From: a virus
IMG/VR virus record: IMGVR_UViG_3300005086_000089
Coordinates: 1 to 47,644 of that record
Direction: 5' to 3' (one strand)
Length of the DNA stretch: 47,644 nucleotides
The notes below the pieces were generated by a model. That model was given only the letters and a program-made list of their open reading frames with translations. It did no database searches and was not told the DNA's origin. Shown in pieces: positions 1-5,933 of this stretch. Each line of letters opens with the position of its first letter. The stretch's first letter is position 1. Position numbers and translations under genes: made by a program.

Positions 1-35
1 CATTTAAAAAATTTCAATTACACTTCTTACATTCC

Positions 36-163
36 TTGACATTACCTGAGCCCCTTCGGGGCTTGGGCTCTGTCTTAAGGGTCTTATTCTTATTATAGGG
101 CTCTTAATACAGGGGCAGCCTTAACGGGGGTCGCTGAATCAATCACTTAAAGGAGTGTTAAGA
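36..163 (+). promoter_or_regulatory. leader region of the rightward early operon
   Basis: This non-coding stretch lies before the first rightward gene. A TTGACA hexamer sits at 36-41, but I see no convincing -10 at the right distance. A 6-bp GC hairpin with a TTC loop (AGCCCC at 49-54, GGGGCT at 58-63) has no U-tract on either strand, so it is not a standard terminator. The leader ends in AAGGAGTG (149-156), the Shine-Dalgarno form used throughout this operon. The - strand terS gene begins at the far right end, so if the genome is circular or permuted this is a divergent promoter region. Exact promoters are not resolved. Confidence 0.35.
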
Positions 164-418
164 ATGAAAAAACATGATGCAGTGAGCAACTTTCACTGGA
201 TAGAGATTGAGCACGAGCAACCTGAGTGGTCTGACGAACTGGAGCCATGTTTCAAATACCGTGGTGATACCTACTTTTTGAGCGAGTTTATGAGATTTAA
301 TTTTACAAATTCTAATTACAACGGGTACTGGGACGGATACCTTCAAACGTCTAACTTTGGTGGGCTTGTTGTTAAAATCCATGATACTGGAGATGCTGTC
401 CAGGTAGGAAGGAGCTAA
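164..418 (+). CDS. hypothetical early protein (84 aa)
   Basis: First gene of the rightward early operon. I chose the ATG at 164 because AAGGAGTG (149-156) lies at proper distance. An upstream in-frame GTG at 155 is part of that Shine-Dalgarno and cannot be the start. The product is acidic and aromatic-rich, with several Trp, Tyr and Phe in the middle third (the WIEIEHE, YFLSEF and YNGYWDGY stretches). It has no signal peptide, membrane segment or metal motif. Only a few bases separate it from the next gene, so they are co-transcribed. I do not recognise a family. Position suggests an early host-modulating or regulatory accessory protein (inference). Confidence 0.72.
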   Translation: MKKHDAVSNFHWIEIEHEQPEWSDELEPCFKYRGDTYFLSEFMRFNFTNSNYNGYWDGYLQTSNFGGLVVKIHDTGDAVQVGRS

Positions 419-421
419 AAA

Positions 422-631
422 ATGAGATGCAGGGACGAGATAATGCAGGATACAATGGAGATAATGAGAGCCAGGGACGCTGAAGAAAAGCGTCTCAAGG
501 GCTTAATATCCAAATATCAGGAGCAACTGGAGAATGAGACCGACGACGATGAGATTTTAGAGCTTGAATACACCATCCTGGAGCTACAGGATAGGCTGGA
601 TTGTCTGGATTTAGATTACAGACTGGATTGA
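422..631 (+). CDS. small coiled-coil early protein (69 aa)
   Basis: The ATG at 422 follows AAGGAGCTAAAAA. The protein is almost wholly helical and strongly charged. Heptad-like spacing of Leu and Ile from about residue 25 to the end (ISKYQEQLENE, ILELEYTILELQDRL) predicts a coiled coil, so it is probably a dimer or a docking partner. It has a CxxxE start (MRCRDE) but no Cys pair that would bind metal. It starts four bases after the previous stop, which implies translational coupling. I do not recognise a family and assign no function. Confidence 0.68.
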   Translation: MRCRDEIMQDTMEIMRARDAEEKRLKGLISKYQEQLENETDDDEILELEYTILELQDRLDCLDLDYRLD

Positions 632-640
632 GTCAATAAA

Positions 641-706
641 TGGGCTTGAGCCTGACGGCTTGAGCCTATAGATTGGAGTAATCCAAAAAAATTTATAAGG
701 AGTGTA
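641..706 (+). promoter_or_regulatory. double-hairpin leader cassette, copy 1
   Basis: Hairpin I pairs 641-652 with 657-668, 12 bp with G-U wobbles closed by a TGAC loop (core GGCTTGAGCC). Hairpin II pairs TTGGA (673-677) with TCCAA (682-686) around a GTAA loop, a GNRA tetraloop. An A/T spacer and TAAGGAGTGT (696-705) follow, then the start codon at 711. There is no U-tract, so it is not an intrinsic terminator. The same architecture recurs before the genes at 1367 and 2128. It could be an RNase III site, an mRNA stabiliser or a protein-binding element. Confidence 0.6.
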
Positions 707-710
707 GAAA

Positions 711-1073
711 ATGAAAATGGAGAAAAAATACTTTCAGGTAGAAGGTAGAGACGAAGAGATTAAGGTATCCCTAGATTATGAGTTAGGTGGATACAGTTTT
801 ATGAGTGGAGAATCGTCAAAACGTGGGTATTATGCTTACGTCCAGCCTGTAGAGCGTGGAGACGGATTTGAGAGCTTTGTAGTATTTGATGGGTTCAAGG
901 TGTTGCTGAATCCTGTAAATAGACAGAGCAAGAAACAGGAAGCCATCGCACGGGAAAAATTCAACGTTCAAGCTGAGCAGTTTGCTAAAAGAATAGCACG
1001 CAAAAAAGGATGGGTTCTTACAATCGAAGAAGAGCAACGTCAAGAAAAATTAACTAAAGCTTGGAAGGAGTGA
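711..1073 (+). CDS. hypothetical early protein (120 aa)
   Basis: The ATG at 711 follows AAGGAGTGTAGAAA and the structured leader cassette, so initiation here may be controlled by that RNA. The N-terminal two thirds look like a small beta-rich domain (alternating YFQVEG, KVSLDYELGGYSF, GYYAYVQPV, SFVVFDGFKVLL). The last 40 residues are a basic amphipathic helix rich in Lys, Arg, Gln and Glu. There is no Cys motif or membrane segment. The next gene starts only a few bases after its stop, with its Shine-Dalgarno inside this gene's end. Family not recognised; a nucleic-acid or protein-binding accessory role is plausible but unproven. Confidence 0.72.
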   Translation: MKMEKKYFQVEGRDEEIKVSLDYELGGYSFMSGESSKRGYYAYVQPVERGDGFESFVVFDGFKVLLNPVNRQSKKQEAIAREKFNVQAEQFAKRIARKKGWVLTIEEEQRQEKLTKAWKE

Positions 1074-1077
1074 GAAA

Positions 1078-1293
1078 ATGTTAAGTCTACCTAGTCAGCA
1101 TATAGAGTGCAAGGACTGTAAAACTGAATGGTTTGGAGAAAAAGGAGACCGTTGTCCAGTTTGCAACAGTTCTAATACCTATGAATGGACAGAAGAAGAA
1201 GAGAGAGAGCACGTCATAGAGCTACTCGTAGAAAAAGGATTGAGCAGAGAAGATGCAGAGAGAAGAATCAAGCGACTTACAGATATTTACTAG
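1078..1293 (+). CDS. zinc-ribbon protein (71 aa)
   Basis: The ATG at 1078 is preceded by AAGGAGTGAGAAA, which overlaps the end of the previous gene. The N-terminal half has two Cys pairs, CKDC at about residues 11-14 and CPVC at about 27-30. These form a classical four-Cys zinc ribbon (CxxC-x12-CxxC). The second half is a highly charged helix (EEEEREHVIELLVEKGL) ending in a helix-hairpin-like segment (SREDAERRIKRL). Proteins like this are common in phage early regions and usually act as small DNA-, RNA- or polymerase-binding factors. Zinc binding is well supported by the sequence; the partner is unknown. Confidence 0.75.
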   Translation: MLSLPSQHIECKDCKTEWFGEKGDRCPVCNSSNTYEWTEEEEREHVIELLVEKGLSREDAERRIKRLTDIY

Positions 1294-1301
1294 GATTGCT
1301 G

Positions 1302-1360
1302 GAGCCCTTGAAACTCAAGGGTTCTGTGGAGTCCTAGACTCTAATAAAATTAAGGAGTGT
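1302..1360 (+). promoter_or_regulatory. double-hairpin leader cassette, copy 2
   Basis: Hairpin I pairs GAGCCCTTG (1302-1310) with CAAGGGTTC (1316-1324) around AAACT. Hairpin II pairs TGGAGTC (1327-1333) with GACTCTA (1337-1343) around CTA, counting G-U pairs. An A/T spacer and TAAGGAGTGT (1351-1360) follow, and the gene starts at 1367. The stems differ in sequence from copies 1 and 3 but keep the same order, sizes and spacing, as expected for conservation of RNA structure. The loop region CTTGAAACTCAAG is nearly identical to copy 3. Confidence 0.62.
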
Positions 1361-1366
1361 TAGAAA

Positions 1367-1861
1367 ATGAATAAAGAAAAATTGAGAGAGCTATTAAACA
1401 TCCAATGGAACGGCTCAGATGACATGGTGGAGCACTGTCTAAGAAACTGTGCCTACATTCAGTATGATAACAAGTTTATAGACGTGGGAGCTTTAAAGCC
1501 ATCTATCACTAAGACCTTGTGGTTTGATGACGAGAAGCCTATCCCTAAGCTTACTAAAGAGCTATTCATAGACAGGAACCTAAAATATAATGCACCTAGG
1601 AAATTTGACCTTGAAAACGACCACCATGAGAGACTAATCCTGGTTCCTAAATACTATGATGATAAGACCGAGTTTGCTTTATGCTCTTTGACTTATGGAG
1701 AGAGAACCTATCAGTCTTACGAGTACGTTGATAGCGACATGCTCTTCCAGATAAACAAAAAGATAATTGAGTTGCAAGCTAAGTACATCAAGCGACTAGA
1801 GAACTATTGGAAGAGATACAAGAAACATGTAAGCTGTCGTGGATACTGGGTAAACAGGTAA
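1367..1861 (+). CDS. hypothetical early protein (164 aa)
   Basis: The ATG at 1367 has AAGGAGTGTTAGAAA upstream and is the first gene after leader cassette 2. The product is a soluble, mixed alpha/beta protein. The N-terminal 30 residues are helical with two Cys (residues about 24 and 28, HCLRNC), too few for a metal site by themselves. The middle is rich in Asp, Lys and Pro, and the end is a Lys/Arg/Tyr-rich helix (AKYIKRLENYWKRYKKHV). It has no membrane segment or signal peptide. Largest gene of this operon. Family not recognised and no function assigned. Confidence 0.72.
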   Translation: MNKEKLRELLNIQWNGSDDMVEHCLRNCAYIQYDNKFIDVGALKPSITKTLWFDDEKPIPKLTKELFIDRNLKYNAPRKFDLENDHHERLILVPKYYDDKTEFALCSLTYGERTYQSYEYVDSDMLFQINKKIIELQAKYIKRLENYWKRYKKHVSCRGYWVNR

Positions 1862-1877
1862 AAGGAAGGAGTTTAAA

Positions 1878-2048
1878 GTGAAAGAGATAACTAAAGAGCG
1901 AAAGAAAAAAATGTTTGAGTACCTTGAGATATTGAGAGACTCAGGAATTACGAATATGTATGGAGCTGGAAGTTATTTAAGAGAAATGTTTGATATAACT
2001 AAAAAACAGTCCTATGAAGTATTGAAAGAATGGATGGATAATTATTGA
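1878..2048 (+). CDS. small hypothetical protein, GTG start (56 aa)
   Basis: This short gene starts at GTG 1878 behind AAGGAAGGAGTTTAAA, a very strong Shine-Dalgarno, and stops at TGA 2046-2048. It fills an otherwise empty gap in register with its neighbours. The protein is helical. It begins with a basic stretch (KEITKERKKK) and continues with a pattern that could be a minimal three-helix DNA-binding fold: a first helix MFEYLEILRDSG, a turn TNMYGAGSYL, then REMFDITKKQSYEVLKEWM. The helix-turn-helix reading is an inference. It is followed directly by leader cassette 3. Confidence 0.66.
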   Translation: MKEITKERKKKMFEYLEILRDSGITNMYGAGSYLREMFDITKKQSYEVLKEWMDNY

Positions 2049-2056
2049 GAATTGTC

Positions 2057-2122
2057 GTGGGGCTTGAAAACTCAAGCTTCACAGAGAGTTCTTATGAGCT
2101 CTAAATAAATTATAAGGAGTGT
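2057..2122 (+). promoter_or_regulatory. double-hairpin leader cassette, copy 3
   Basis: Hairpin I pairs GTGGGGCTTGA (2057-2067) with TCAAGCTTCAC (2072-2082) around AAAC, 11 bp including G-U pairs. Hairpin II pairs AGAGTTC (2085-2091) with GAGCTCT (2096-2102) around TTAT, 7 bp with one G-U pair. An A/T-rich spacer and TAAGGAGTGT (2113-2122) lead to the ATG at 2128. It is the longest stem set of the three copies. No U-tract follows either hairpin, which argues against termination as the role. Confidence 0.64.
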
Positions 2123-2127
2123 AACAA

Positions 2128-2454
2128 ATGAAAAAAGGATATCTTAAGACCTTTACGGAGATAGGATACCGTACTCTAATAGCTATTAACATCGACAGCC
2201 ATAATGGATTCTTAGAACCTACTAGCTTAGATGATGATGACCTTGCTGAAATAGACAAGAATATGCTACCTAATGAGTATCGAGAGCCTAGAGACAAGAA
2301 AATAGTAATCAAGAACGACGTTGATATGACTACGATTGAGAAGTTCTACAGAAGGACTACCGACACTTATGTATATTTATACAGAGAGTTCGTTAATAAA
2401 ATGACAGTCTATAATAATACTGTCAAAAGCTACATAAAGGAAGTGGAGAGATGA
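2128..2454 (+). CDS. hypothetical early protein (108 aa)
   Basis: The ATG at 2128 follows leader cassette 3 with AAGGAGTGTAACAA. The product is soluble. Its centre is acidic (a DDDDLAEIDKN stretch at about residues 35-45) and its last third is rich in Tyr and Thr (TTIEKFYRRTTDTYVYLYREF). I see no Cys motif, membrane span or catalytic signature. Its stop codon overlaps the next start in an ATGA arrangement (2451-2454), so the downstream zinc-ribbon gene is probably translationally coupled to it. Family not recognised. Confidence 0.7.
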   Translation: MKKGYLKTFTEIGYRTLIAINIDSHNGFLEPTSLDDDDLAEIDKNMLPNEYREPRDKKIVIKNDVDMTTIEKFYRRTTDTYVYLYREFVNKMTVYNNTVKSYIKEVER

Positions 2455-2768
2455 AGGAGAGACAGGAGCTACATTGCCATGAGTGTAATAAGTATGTCCA
2501 GTTTGATTTAGATTTAGACCTGGACGGGAATCATGTTTTAACGTGTCCTAATTGTGGACATGAACATTGTAGAGTTGTAAAGAATGGGAAGATAACTGAA
2601 GAGAGATGGTCGAGTCGTAACAGGAATTTAGCGACAATAACGGTATCACAAGCTACGGTCACAACGACAACTACCAGCACCTATACGAGTTATGATTCTA
2701 CGAGTAGCAATACAACTGATACATCCAGCTTTTTATACAGTTCCTGGATGAATACAACGACAGGTTAG
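2451..2768 (+). CDS. zinc-ribbon protein with Ser/Thr-rich tail (105 aa)
   Basis: The ATG at 2451 overlaps the upstream stop by four bases. Residues about 8-45 form a four-Cys zinc ribbon (CHEC, then CPNC followed by GHEHC). The rest, about residues 55-105, is an unusual low-complexity tail dominated by Thr, Ser and Tyr that ends in FLYSSWMNTTTG. I have the impression that a similar zinc-ribbon plus ending like FLY-x-SWMNTT occurs in other Firmicutes phages, but this is memory, not a search. The tail is likely disordered. The role is unknown; nucleic-acid binding through the ribbon is a reasonable inference. Confidence 0.76.
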   Translation: MKERQELHCHECNKYVQFDLDLDLDGNHVLTCPNCGHEHCRVVKNGKITEERWSSRNRNLATITVSQATVTTTTTSTYTSYDSTSSNTTDTSSFLYSSWMNTTTG

Positions 2769-2779
2769 GAGATGATATT

Positions 2780-2923
2780 ATGATATTCATAAAAGCGACT
2801 TTATACGGGTATGGGTTCATATGCTTACTAGTGTTAATTACCTGGTTATTTGAAGATAAGCTTGACCTAGGGGAAGAAGAGATACAGGAAGATGAGATTG
2901 ATAAAGACGGAAGGTGGAACTAA
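2780..2923 (+). CDS. small single-span membrane protein (47 aa)
   Basis: The ATG at 2780 is preceded by TAGGAGATGATATT. The stop TAA (2921-2923) overlaps the next start in a TAATG arrangement. Residues about 8-24 (YGYGFICLLVLITWLF) form one hydrophobic transmembrane helix. The remaining 23 residues are strongly acidic (EDKLDLGEEEIQEDEID). By the positive-inside rule, Lys at residue 5 followed by the span suggests a cytoplasmic N-terminus, although the acidic tail leaves this uncertain. Phage early operons often encode such mini membrane proteins, for example for superinfection exclusion, but nothing here proves that role. Confidence 0.66.
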   Translation: MIFIKATLYGYGFICLLVLITWLFEDKLDLGEEEIQEDEIDKDGRWN

Positions 2924-3105
2924 TGAAAAATAAGAGTCCTTGCTATAACTGTAAAAAGAGAGTGGTTGGCTGTCACAGCAACTGCTCTGATTATCAAGAA
3001 TGGAAGAAACAAAATGATAAGCGTAAAAGAGATAAGTACCTGGACGACGAGTATACTGGGTATATAAGCGACTTGAGAAGTGCTGAGAAAAAGGAGTGGA
3101 GATAG
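2923..3105 (+). CDS. small Cys-rich, basic protein (60 aa)
   Basis: I chose the ATG at 2923, inside TAATG, because GGAAGGTGG lies 6 bases upstream. An in-frame GTG three codons earlier is inside that Shine-Dalgarno. Residues 7-24 hold four Cys (CYNC, GCHSNC), giving a compact metal-binding knuckle of the form CxxC-x8-CxxxC. The rest is charged helix (WKKQNDKRKRDKYLDDEY) followed by a short acidic-basic tail. Short proteins of this kind are widespread, mostly unnamed phage genes. Zinc binding is likely; function unknown. Confidence 0.7.
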   Translation: MKNKSPCYNCKKRVVGCHSNCSDYQEWKKQNDKRKRDKYLDDEYTGYISDLRSAEKKEWR

Positions 3106-3360
3106 ATGCAATGTCCTATAAAAACAATGAGAAAAATAAAAAGACATACCCAGGATGACGTTGCTAGATATTTACGGGTAAGTCCTTCTACAGTTTGGAG
3201 ATGGGAGCACAACGAAATGATGCCGACTCCTGAGAATTTTCTTTACATAGCTGAATATTTGGAGTTATCTGTAGAACGTGCTATTAGATTATGGGTAGAA
3301 TGGAGTAAGAGAGACAAGGGAGAGTCAGTTGAAGAGTTTTTAATGAGATTGGAAGGGTAA
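3106..3360 (+). CDS. XRE-family helix-turn-helix regulator (84 aa)
   Basis: The ATG at 3106 follows AAAAAGGAGTGGAGATAG. Residues about 8-60 form a Cro/CI-type HTH. TQDDVARYLRVS is helix 2 and the turn, PSTVWRWEHNEMMPTPE is the recognition helix and following loop, and NFLYIAEYLEL is helix 4. The C-terminal 25 residues (WVEWSKRDKGESVEEFLMRL) are an extra helix. It is the last gene of the rightward operon and faces the oppositely transcribed main block, with its stop codon inside the terminator hairpin. It is probably a transcriptional switch. A second XRE protein heads the replication operon (14207-14422), so the two may form a CI/Cro-like pair (inference). Confidence 0.85.
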   Translation: MQCPIKTMRKIKRHTQDDVARYLRVSPSTVWRWEHNEMMPTPENFLYIAEYLELSVERAIRLWVEWSKRDKGESVEEFLMRLEG

Positions 3361-3382
3361 TGTATACCCTTCCTATTTTTTT
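3351..3382 (+). terminator. intrinsic terminator of the rightward early operon
   Basis: GGAAGGGTA (3351-3359) pairs perfectly with TACCCTTCC (3365-3373) around ATGTA, and TATTTTTTT (3374-3382) follows. This is a textbook rho-independent terminator for the + strand. The regulator's TAA stop (3358-3360) lies in the ascending arm. On the - strand there is no T-tract after the hairpin, so it does not look bidirectional. Confidence 0.9.
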
Positions 3383-3395
3383 GCGTTAAAACCGA

Positions 3396-3785
3396 TTATA
3401 CAGCTTCCTGTTCGTTCATTTCCAGCATCAATGATACACCTTCGTCTATTAATTCAAGTAATTCCATATCCACGTTTATATCGTTCTCCCTACACAATTT
3501 TACAGTGTAGGATTTCACCAGAGCCTTTTGCTGATTTAATGATTTATCGCTTAAATCTTCTACCATGTAATAAGCCTGTACGACGTAGTTGGTCACCACC
3601 ACCAGCTTGTCTTTATACTTAAATTCTTCTCCTAGTCTCTCGACTATCAGATTAACGAGCTTTAAGGTCAGTTCTATTATTTGCTTCTCATGCTCTTCAA
3701 TCTTAGCTTTTCTCATGAAGTAAATTCCACCAGCTCCAATTAAGACAATGATTACTAATGCAAGTAGAGTATAGATTGAATCCAT
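3396..3785 (-). CDS. LLH-type holin-like membrane protein (129 aa)
   Basis: An N-terminal transmembrane helix (about residues 5-24, LLALVIIVLIGAGGIYF) is followed by a basic RKAK stop-transfer. A long charged helical domain of about 100 residues comes next (KQIIELTLKLVNLIVERLGE and onward). One N-terminal span plus a soluble helical tail of this length matches the topology of phage LL-H-type holins. The start ATG at 3785 overlaps the previous gene's stop (TAATG), so the two membrane proteins are coupled. Both lie at the 3' end of the leftward block, a common position for lysis genes. An alternative is a spanin-like or inner-membrane accessory protein. Confidence 0.68.
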   Translation of the reverse strand: MDSIYTLLALVIIVLIGAGGIYFMRKAKIEEHEKQIIELTLKLVNLIVERLGEEFKYKDKLVVVTNYVVQAYYMVEDLSDKSLNQQKALVKSYTVKLCRENDINVDMELLELIDEGVSLMLEMNEQEAV

Positions 3786-4018
3786 TATTTACCACCTTCT
3801 ATTTTATTATTTTTTATTTGTGATGCTAAACTGAGACCGTTTACTGCTCCTACTGCTGTTATTAACCCTAGTGTCATGGTTAAAAAATTACTTGGGACAT
3901 CGCCCCTTGCTAACACTAGATATACCGATACTCCAAAAGCTATCAAGAATGTGACTACTAGAGAACTTACTCTAGTCTCGTCTATACTGAGCCCGTCTTT
4001 TAAAAAATCAAGTTTCAT
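3785..4018 (-). CDS. small two-span membrane protein, candidate holin (77 aa)
   Basis: The ATG at 4018 follows AAAGGGGGTTTTTCT. Two hydrophobic helices are evident: VSSLVVTFLIAFGVSVYLVLA (about residues 18-38) and FLTMTLGLITAVGAVNGLSLA (about 45-65), separated by a short loop (RGDVPSN). The tail ASQIKNNKIEGGK is polar and basic. The size and two-span hairpin fit a class II holin. It overlaps the downstream LLH-like gene by one base, so the pair may act as holin and partner or antiholin (inference). The N-terminus MKLDFLKDGLSIDETR is polar and probably cytoplasmic. Confidence 0.65.
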   Translation of the reverse strand: MKLDFLKDGLSIDETRVSSLVVTFLIAFGVSVYLVLARGDVPSNFLTMTLGLITAVGAVNGLSLASQIKNNKIEGGK

Positions 4019-4126
4019 AGAAAAACCCCCTTTTTCTTAGATTTCCTGCTCCTGATAGCTCTCTATTTGGATTTTAAGCGATTATTGTAATGCCCTTAAT
4101 ACTATGGTATACCTTGTTTTGACCCT

Positions 4127-4150
4127 GGTACCTTCCTGGGTACCTGGTAC
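4127..4150. repeat. GGTACC cluster in the pre-holin gap
   Basis: The gap 4019-4149 contains no gene. It holds GGTACC at 4127-4132 and 4139-4144 and a third partial copy, GGTAC, at 4146-4150. The first two can pair as a 6-bp hairpin, and the third overlaps the exonuclease stop codon. The sites may be operators or part of a processing signal upstream of the holin-like genes. I see no convincing -35/-10 pair or U-tract, so promoter and terminator are both unproven. Confidence 0.3.
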
Positions 4151-4956
4151 TATATAAGCTCACTAAAATGTATTGGTTTCTCTAGTTTCTTTGTATCCCT
4201 ACAGTAGTTACATGTTTCACACCTGTCAGGCTTAACTTCTCGGGCTCTTACCTGTTTAAATCTAGGGACGTTAGCTTCTAGTAATGACAGTGCATTATCT
4301 AGGTCTTGCTGAGTGAATCCTATTATCTCAAGGTCTGTCTCTTTTGAGCTTGTTGGTTTTTCAATCCCTGCGATGTAAAATGGTAACTTCTTGCCTACGT
4401 TTTTCTCTACAATCTTTTGATAGAGTGCCCCCTGGATGTCATATCCCCAGTATCTAACAAAATCTAATTTACCCCAATCTTCAGTATACAGGGCTCCGTG
4501 CAAGTCCCTGGTAGTTTTTAAGTCCACTATTGCCGTGTCAGGTATCAACGAGTCAATCTTACACTTCCACTGTATCCCAAATATCTCAGCTGTCATGATA
4601 ACCTGCTTCTGTCCAGACATGTATTTCACAAATAAGTCATCTCTTTCAGCTCTCATTATCATGTTCTCTGCTTTTTTATAGTCAGCTCTTAAGGTTCCTT
4701 TTTGTGTAAATATATCAGGATTGTCTGCCTTGAATTTAGGTAGAGTCCCTTCAAAATAAGAGTCTACATAAGAGCCTATAAGCATCGCTGTAGATGGTTC
4801 TTCATAGTATCTACCTTCCAGCTTAGCTAATGCCATAGCTTCACATCCTGGTTTACCTAGGGTTCCCATCATTTCCGTATATTGAGAGTAACTAGCATAG
4901 TGCTGGTTAGCTTCTATCGAATAATAATTCTCTGCCGTTAATACAAAATCACTCAT
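4150..4956 (-). CDS. RecE/Cas4-like PD-(D/E)XK exonuclease with Fe-S cysteines (268 aa)
   Basis: The PD-(D/E)XK core is visible: E124 on the preceding strand (MTAEIFGIQWKCKID), D135, and IVDLKTT giving D145 and K147. An upstream G-x3-D motif lies at G61-D65, and a helix YDIQGALYQ follows. Cys38 and a C-terminal CxxCxxC (C246, C249, C252) match the single N-terminal plus clustered C-terminal cysteines of Fe-S nucleases such as Cas4, AddB and the phage DUF3799 group. The probable role is a dsDNA exonuclease producing ssDNA for the RecT annealase encoded 4 kb upstream. The Shine-Dalgarno lies in the end of the preceding gene (8-base overlap). The family assignment is firm; the polarity of digestion is unknown. 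Confidence 0.86.
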   Translation of the reverse strand: MSDFVLTAENYYSIEANQHYASYSQYTEMMGTLGKPGCEAMALAKLEGRYYEEPSTAMLIGSYVDSYFEGTLPKFKADNPDIFTQKGTLRADYKKAENMIMRAERDDLFVKYMSGQKQVIMTAEIFGIQWKCKIDSLIPDTAIVDLKTTRDLHGALYTEDWGKLDFVRYWGYDIQGALYQKIVEKNVGKKLPFYIAGIEKPTSSKETDLEIIGFTQQDLDNALSLLEANVPRFKQVRAREVKPDRCETCNYCRDTKKLEKPIHFSELI

Positions 4957-5206
4957 TCTCTATCGCCCCCAAATCTTTTAGGATTACTTTTATATCTCTA
5001 ATTGCTTCTCCATATCCACACAATTTAATTATCTCTTCGTCTATTTTTTCTCTCTTAGCTTTTTGTTTTCCTTCTAGTCTTTGTAATACTATACTACCAA
5101 CGTCTTTTTTTAACTTGGTAAACATATCTTTTTGCTCTTCTTTTTTAGTAGGCTTATAGGTGTTTATGCCTTCTTCTCTATCTTTGCTTATGTCTATTTT
5201 CCCCAT
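4949..5206 (-). CDS. hypothetical charged protein preceding the exonuclease (85 aa)
   Basis: The ATG at 5206 overlaps the previous stop by one base (TAATG), and its 3' end overlaps the exonuclease start, so the three genes are translationally coupled. The protein is very rich in Lys, Glu and Asp (GKIDISKDREEG, YKPTKKEEQKDMFTKLKK) and predicted helical, with a C-terminal AIRDIKVILKDLGAIE helix. There is no membrane span or metal site except one Cys. Coupling suggests a partner of the nuclease or a replication accessory protein, but that is inference. Family not recognised. Confidence 0.7.
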   Translation of the reverse strand: MGKIDISKDREEGINTYKPTKKEEQKDMFTKLKKDVGSIVLQRLEGKQKAKREKIDEEIIKLCGYGEAIRDIKVILKDLGAIENE

Positions 5207-5547
5207 TATTCCACTCCTTTATCATCTAATTTTTTGAAAAATTCTTTGTGTTTTTTCTCTTTTAGTTTTTTGTACCTTTCAAATTCTTGCTCTATATCCT
5301 TTAGTCTTGCAAGCTCCTTGTCGCTTATAAGATTTATCCCTGCTCTTGTGCTTAACCTGTCTCTATTTCTGTATAAATATGTTTCATAGTTTATGTACCC
5401 TTTGTCTGCCATATCTTTAGCATTATCGTTAATTTTCTTTGCTAGCCCATTCATGAGCTCTGATTTTATCTTAGCTTCTATTTCACTTCTCTCCATATCT
5501 GTCATATCGACAACTGCTTCTGCTGTAATGCTTATATAATCAATCAT
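5206..5547 (-). CDS. hypothetical helical protein (113 aa)
   Basis: The ATG at 5547 has GATAGGGTGATGAT upstream. Residues 1-45 (DYISITAEAVVDM, RSEIEAKIKSELMNGLAKKIND) and the final 40 residues (LARLKDIEQEFERYKKLKEKKHKEFFKKLDDK) are long charged helices; the latter probably forms a coiled coil. The middle has a Tyr/Arg-rich segment (GYINYETYLYRNRDRL). No catalytic motif is visible. It is coupled to the next gene by TAATG. Family not recognised. Confidence 0.7.
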   Translation of the reverse strand: MIDYISITAEAVVDMTDMERSEIEAKIKSELMNGLAKKINDNAKDMADKGYINYETYLYRNRDRLSTRAGINLISDKELARLKDIEQEFERYKKLKEKKHKEFFKKLDDKGVE

Positions 5548-5551
5548 ATCA

Positions 5552-5737
5552 TCACCCTATCCTTAGCATTTTGTGTCGCTTATCCCCATATACAAAAGCA
5601 AGAGTTTGGTAATGGAATACCTCTTCTTTAGATTTTCCTAAAGCTTTAGCTATTTCAGGGATTGTTCCTTCAACTATTTTTTCTCCATCTTTGTAGTATG
5701 CAAATACCCTTTTTTTATTTACTGTATTCTTAGTCAT
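5552..5737 (-). CDS. small DNA-binding-like protein (61 aa)
   Basis: I chose the ATG at 5737 because TAGGAGAGTAACT precedes it. An upstream in-frame start would overlap the neighbouring gene without a Shine-Dalgarno. The protein starts very basic (TKNTVNKKRVFAYYKDGEKIVEG). It continues with TIPEIAKALGKSKEEVFHY, which looks like a helix-turn-helix of the kind used to read an intron-homing or operator half-site. The C-terminal GDKRHKMLRIG is also basic. It is probably a small DNA-binding regulator (inference). Confidence 0.66.
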   Translation of the reverse strand: MTKNTVNKKRVFAYYKDGEKIVEGTIPEIAKALGKSKEEVFHYQTLAFVYGDKRHKMLRIG

Positions 5738-5747
5738 AGTTACTCTC

Positions 5748-5915
5748 CTACGGTATAAGTGTTTGAGCTTCTTCTGATGCCACAACTTTTATGCTCTCAA
5801 TTTTTTCATATACATAACTTTCTTTTGATTTCTTGCTTGCTTCATTAAAGTCTTTTGCCAATACAAATATGCTGTCTTTAAATGCTCCCTTAAATCTAAT
5901 CTTATATAAAATCAT
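5748..5915 (-). CDS. small hypothetical protein (55 aa)
   Basis: The ATG at 5915 is preceded by AAAGGAGGAAAA, a near-perfect Shine-Dalgarno, so the longer reading frame from further upstream is not used. The sequence YKIRFKGAFKDSIFVLAKDFNEASKKSKES suggests two beta strands and a helix. The C-terminus (KVVASEEAQTLIP) overlaps nothing and the next gene follows 11 bases on. The mRNA upstream of this gene carries a long inverted repeat (5934-6006) that could control its translation. Family not recognised. Confidence 0.66.
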   Translation of the reverse strand: MILYKIRFKGAFKDSIFVLAKDFNEASKKSKESYVYEKIESIKVVASEEAQTLIP

Positions 5916-5933
5916 TTTTCCTCCTTTATAAAA

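Noticed and set aside
36-63. GC hairpin AGCCCC/GGGGCT as an intrinsic terminator
   Set aside because: Neither strand has a U-tract after it, so I list it only as part of the leader.
131-143. 13-base match TCGCTGAATCAAT shared with 46653-46665, a possible att or terminal repeat
   Set aside because: In a 47.6-kb sequence many 13-base matches are expected by chance, and the flanks do not align.
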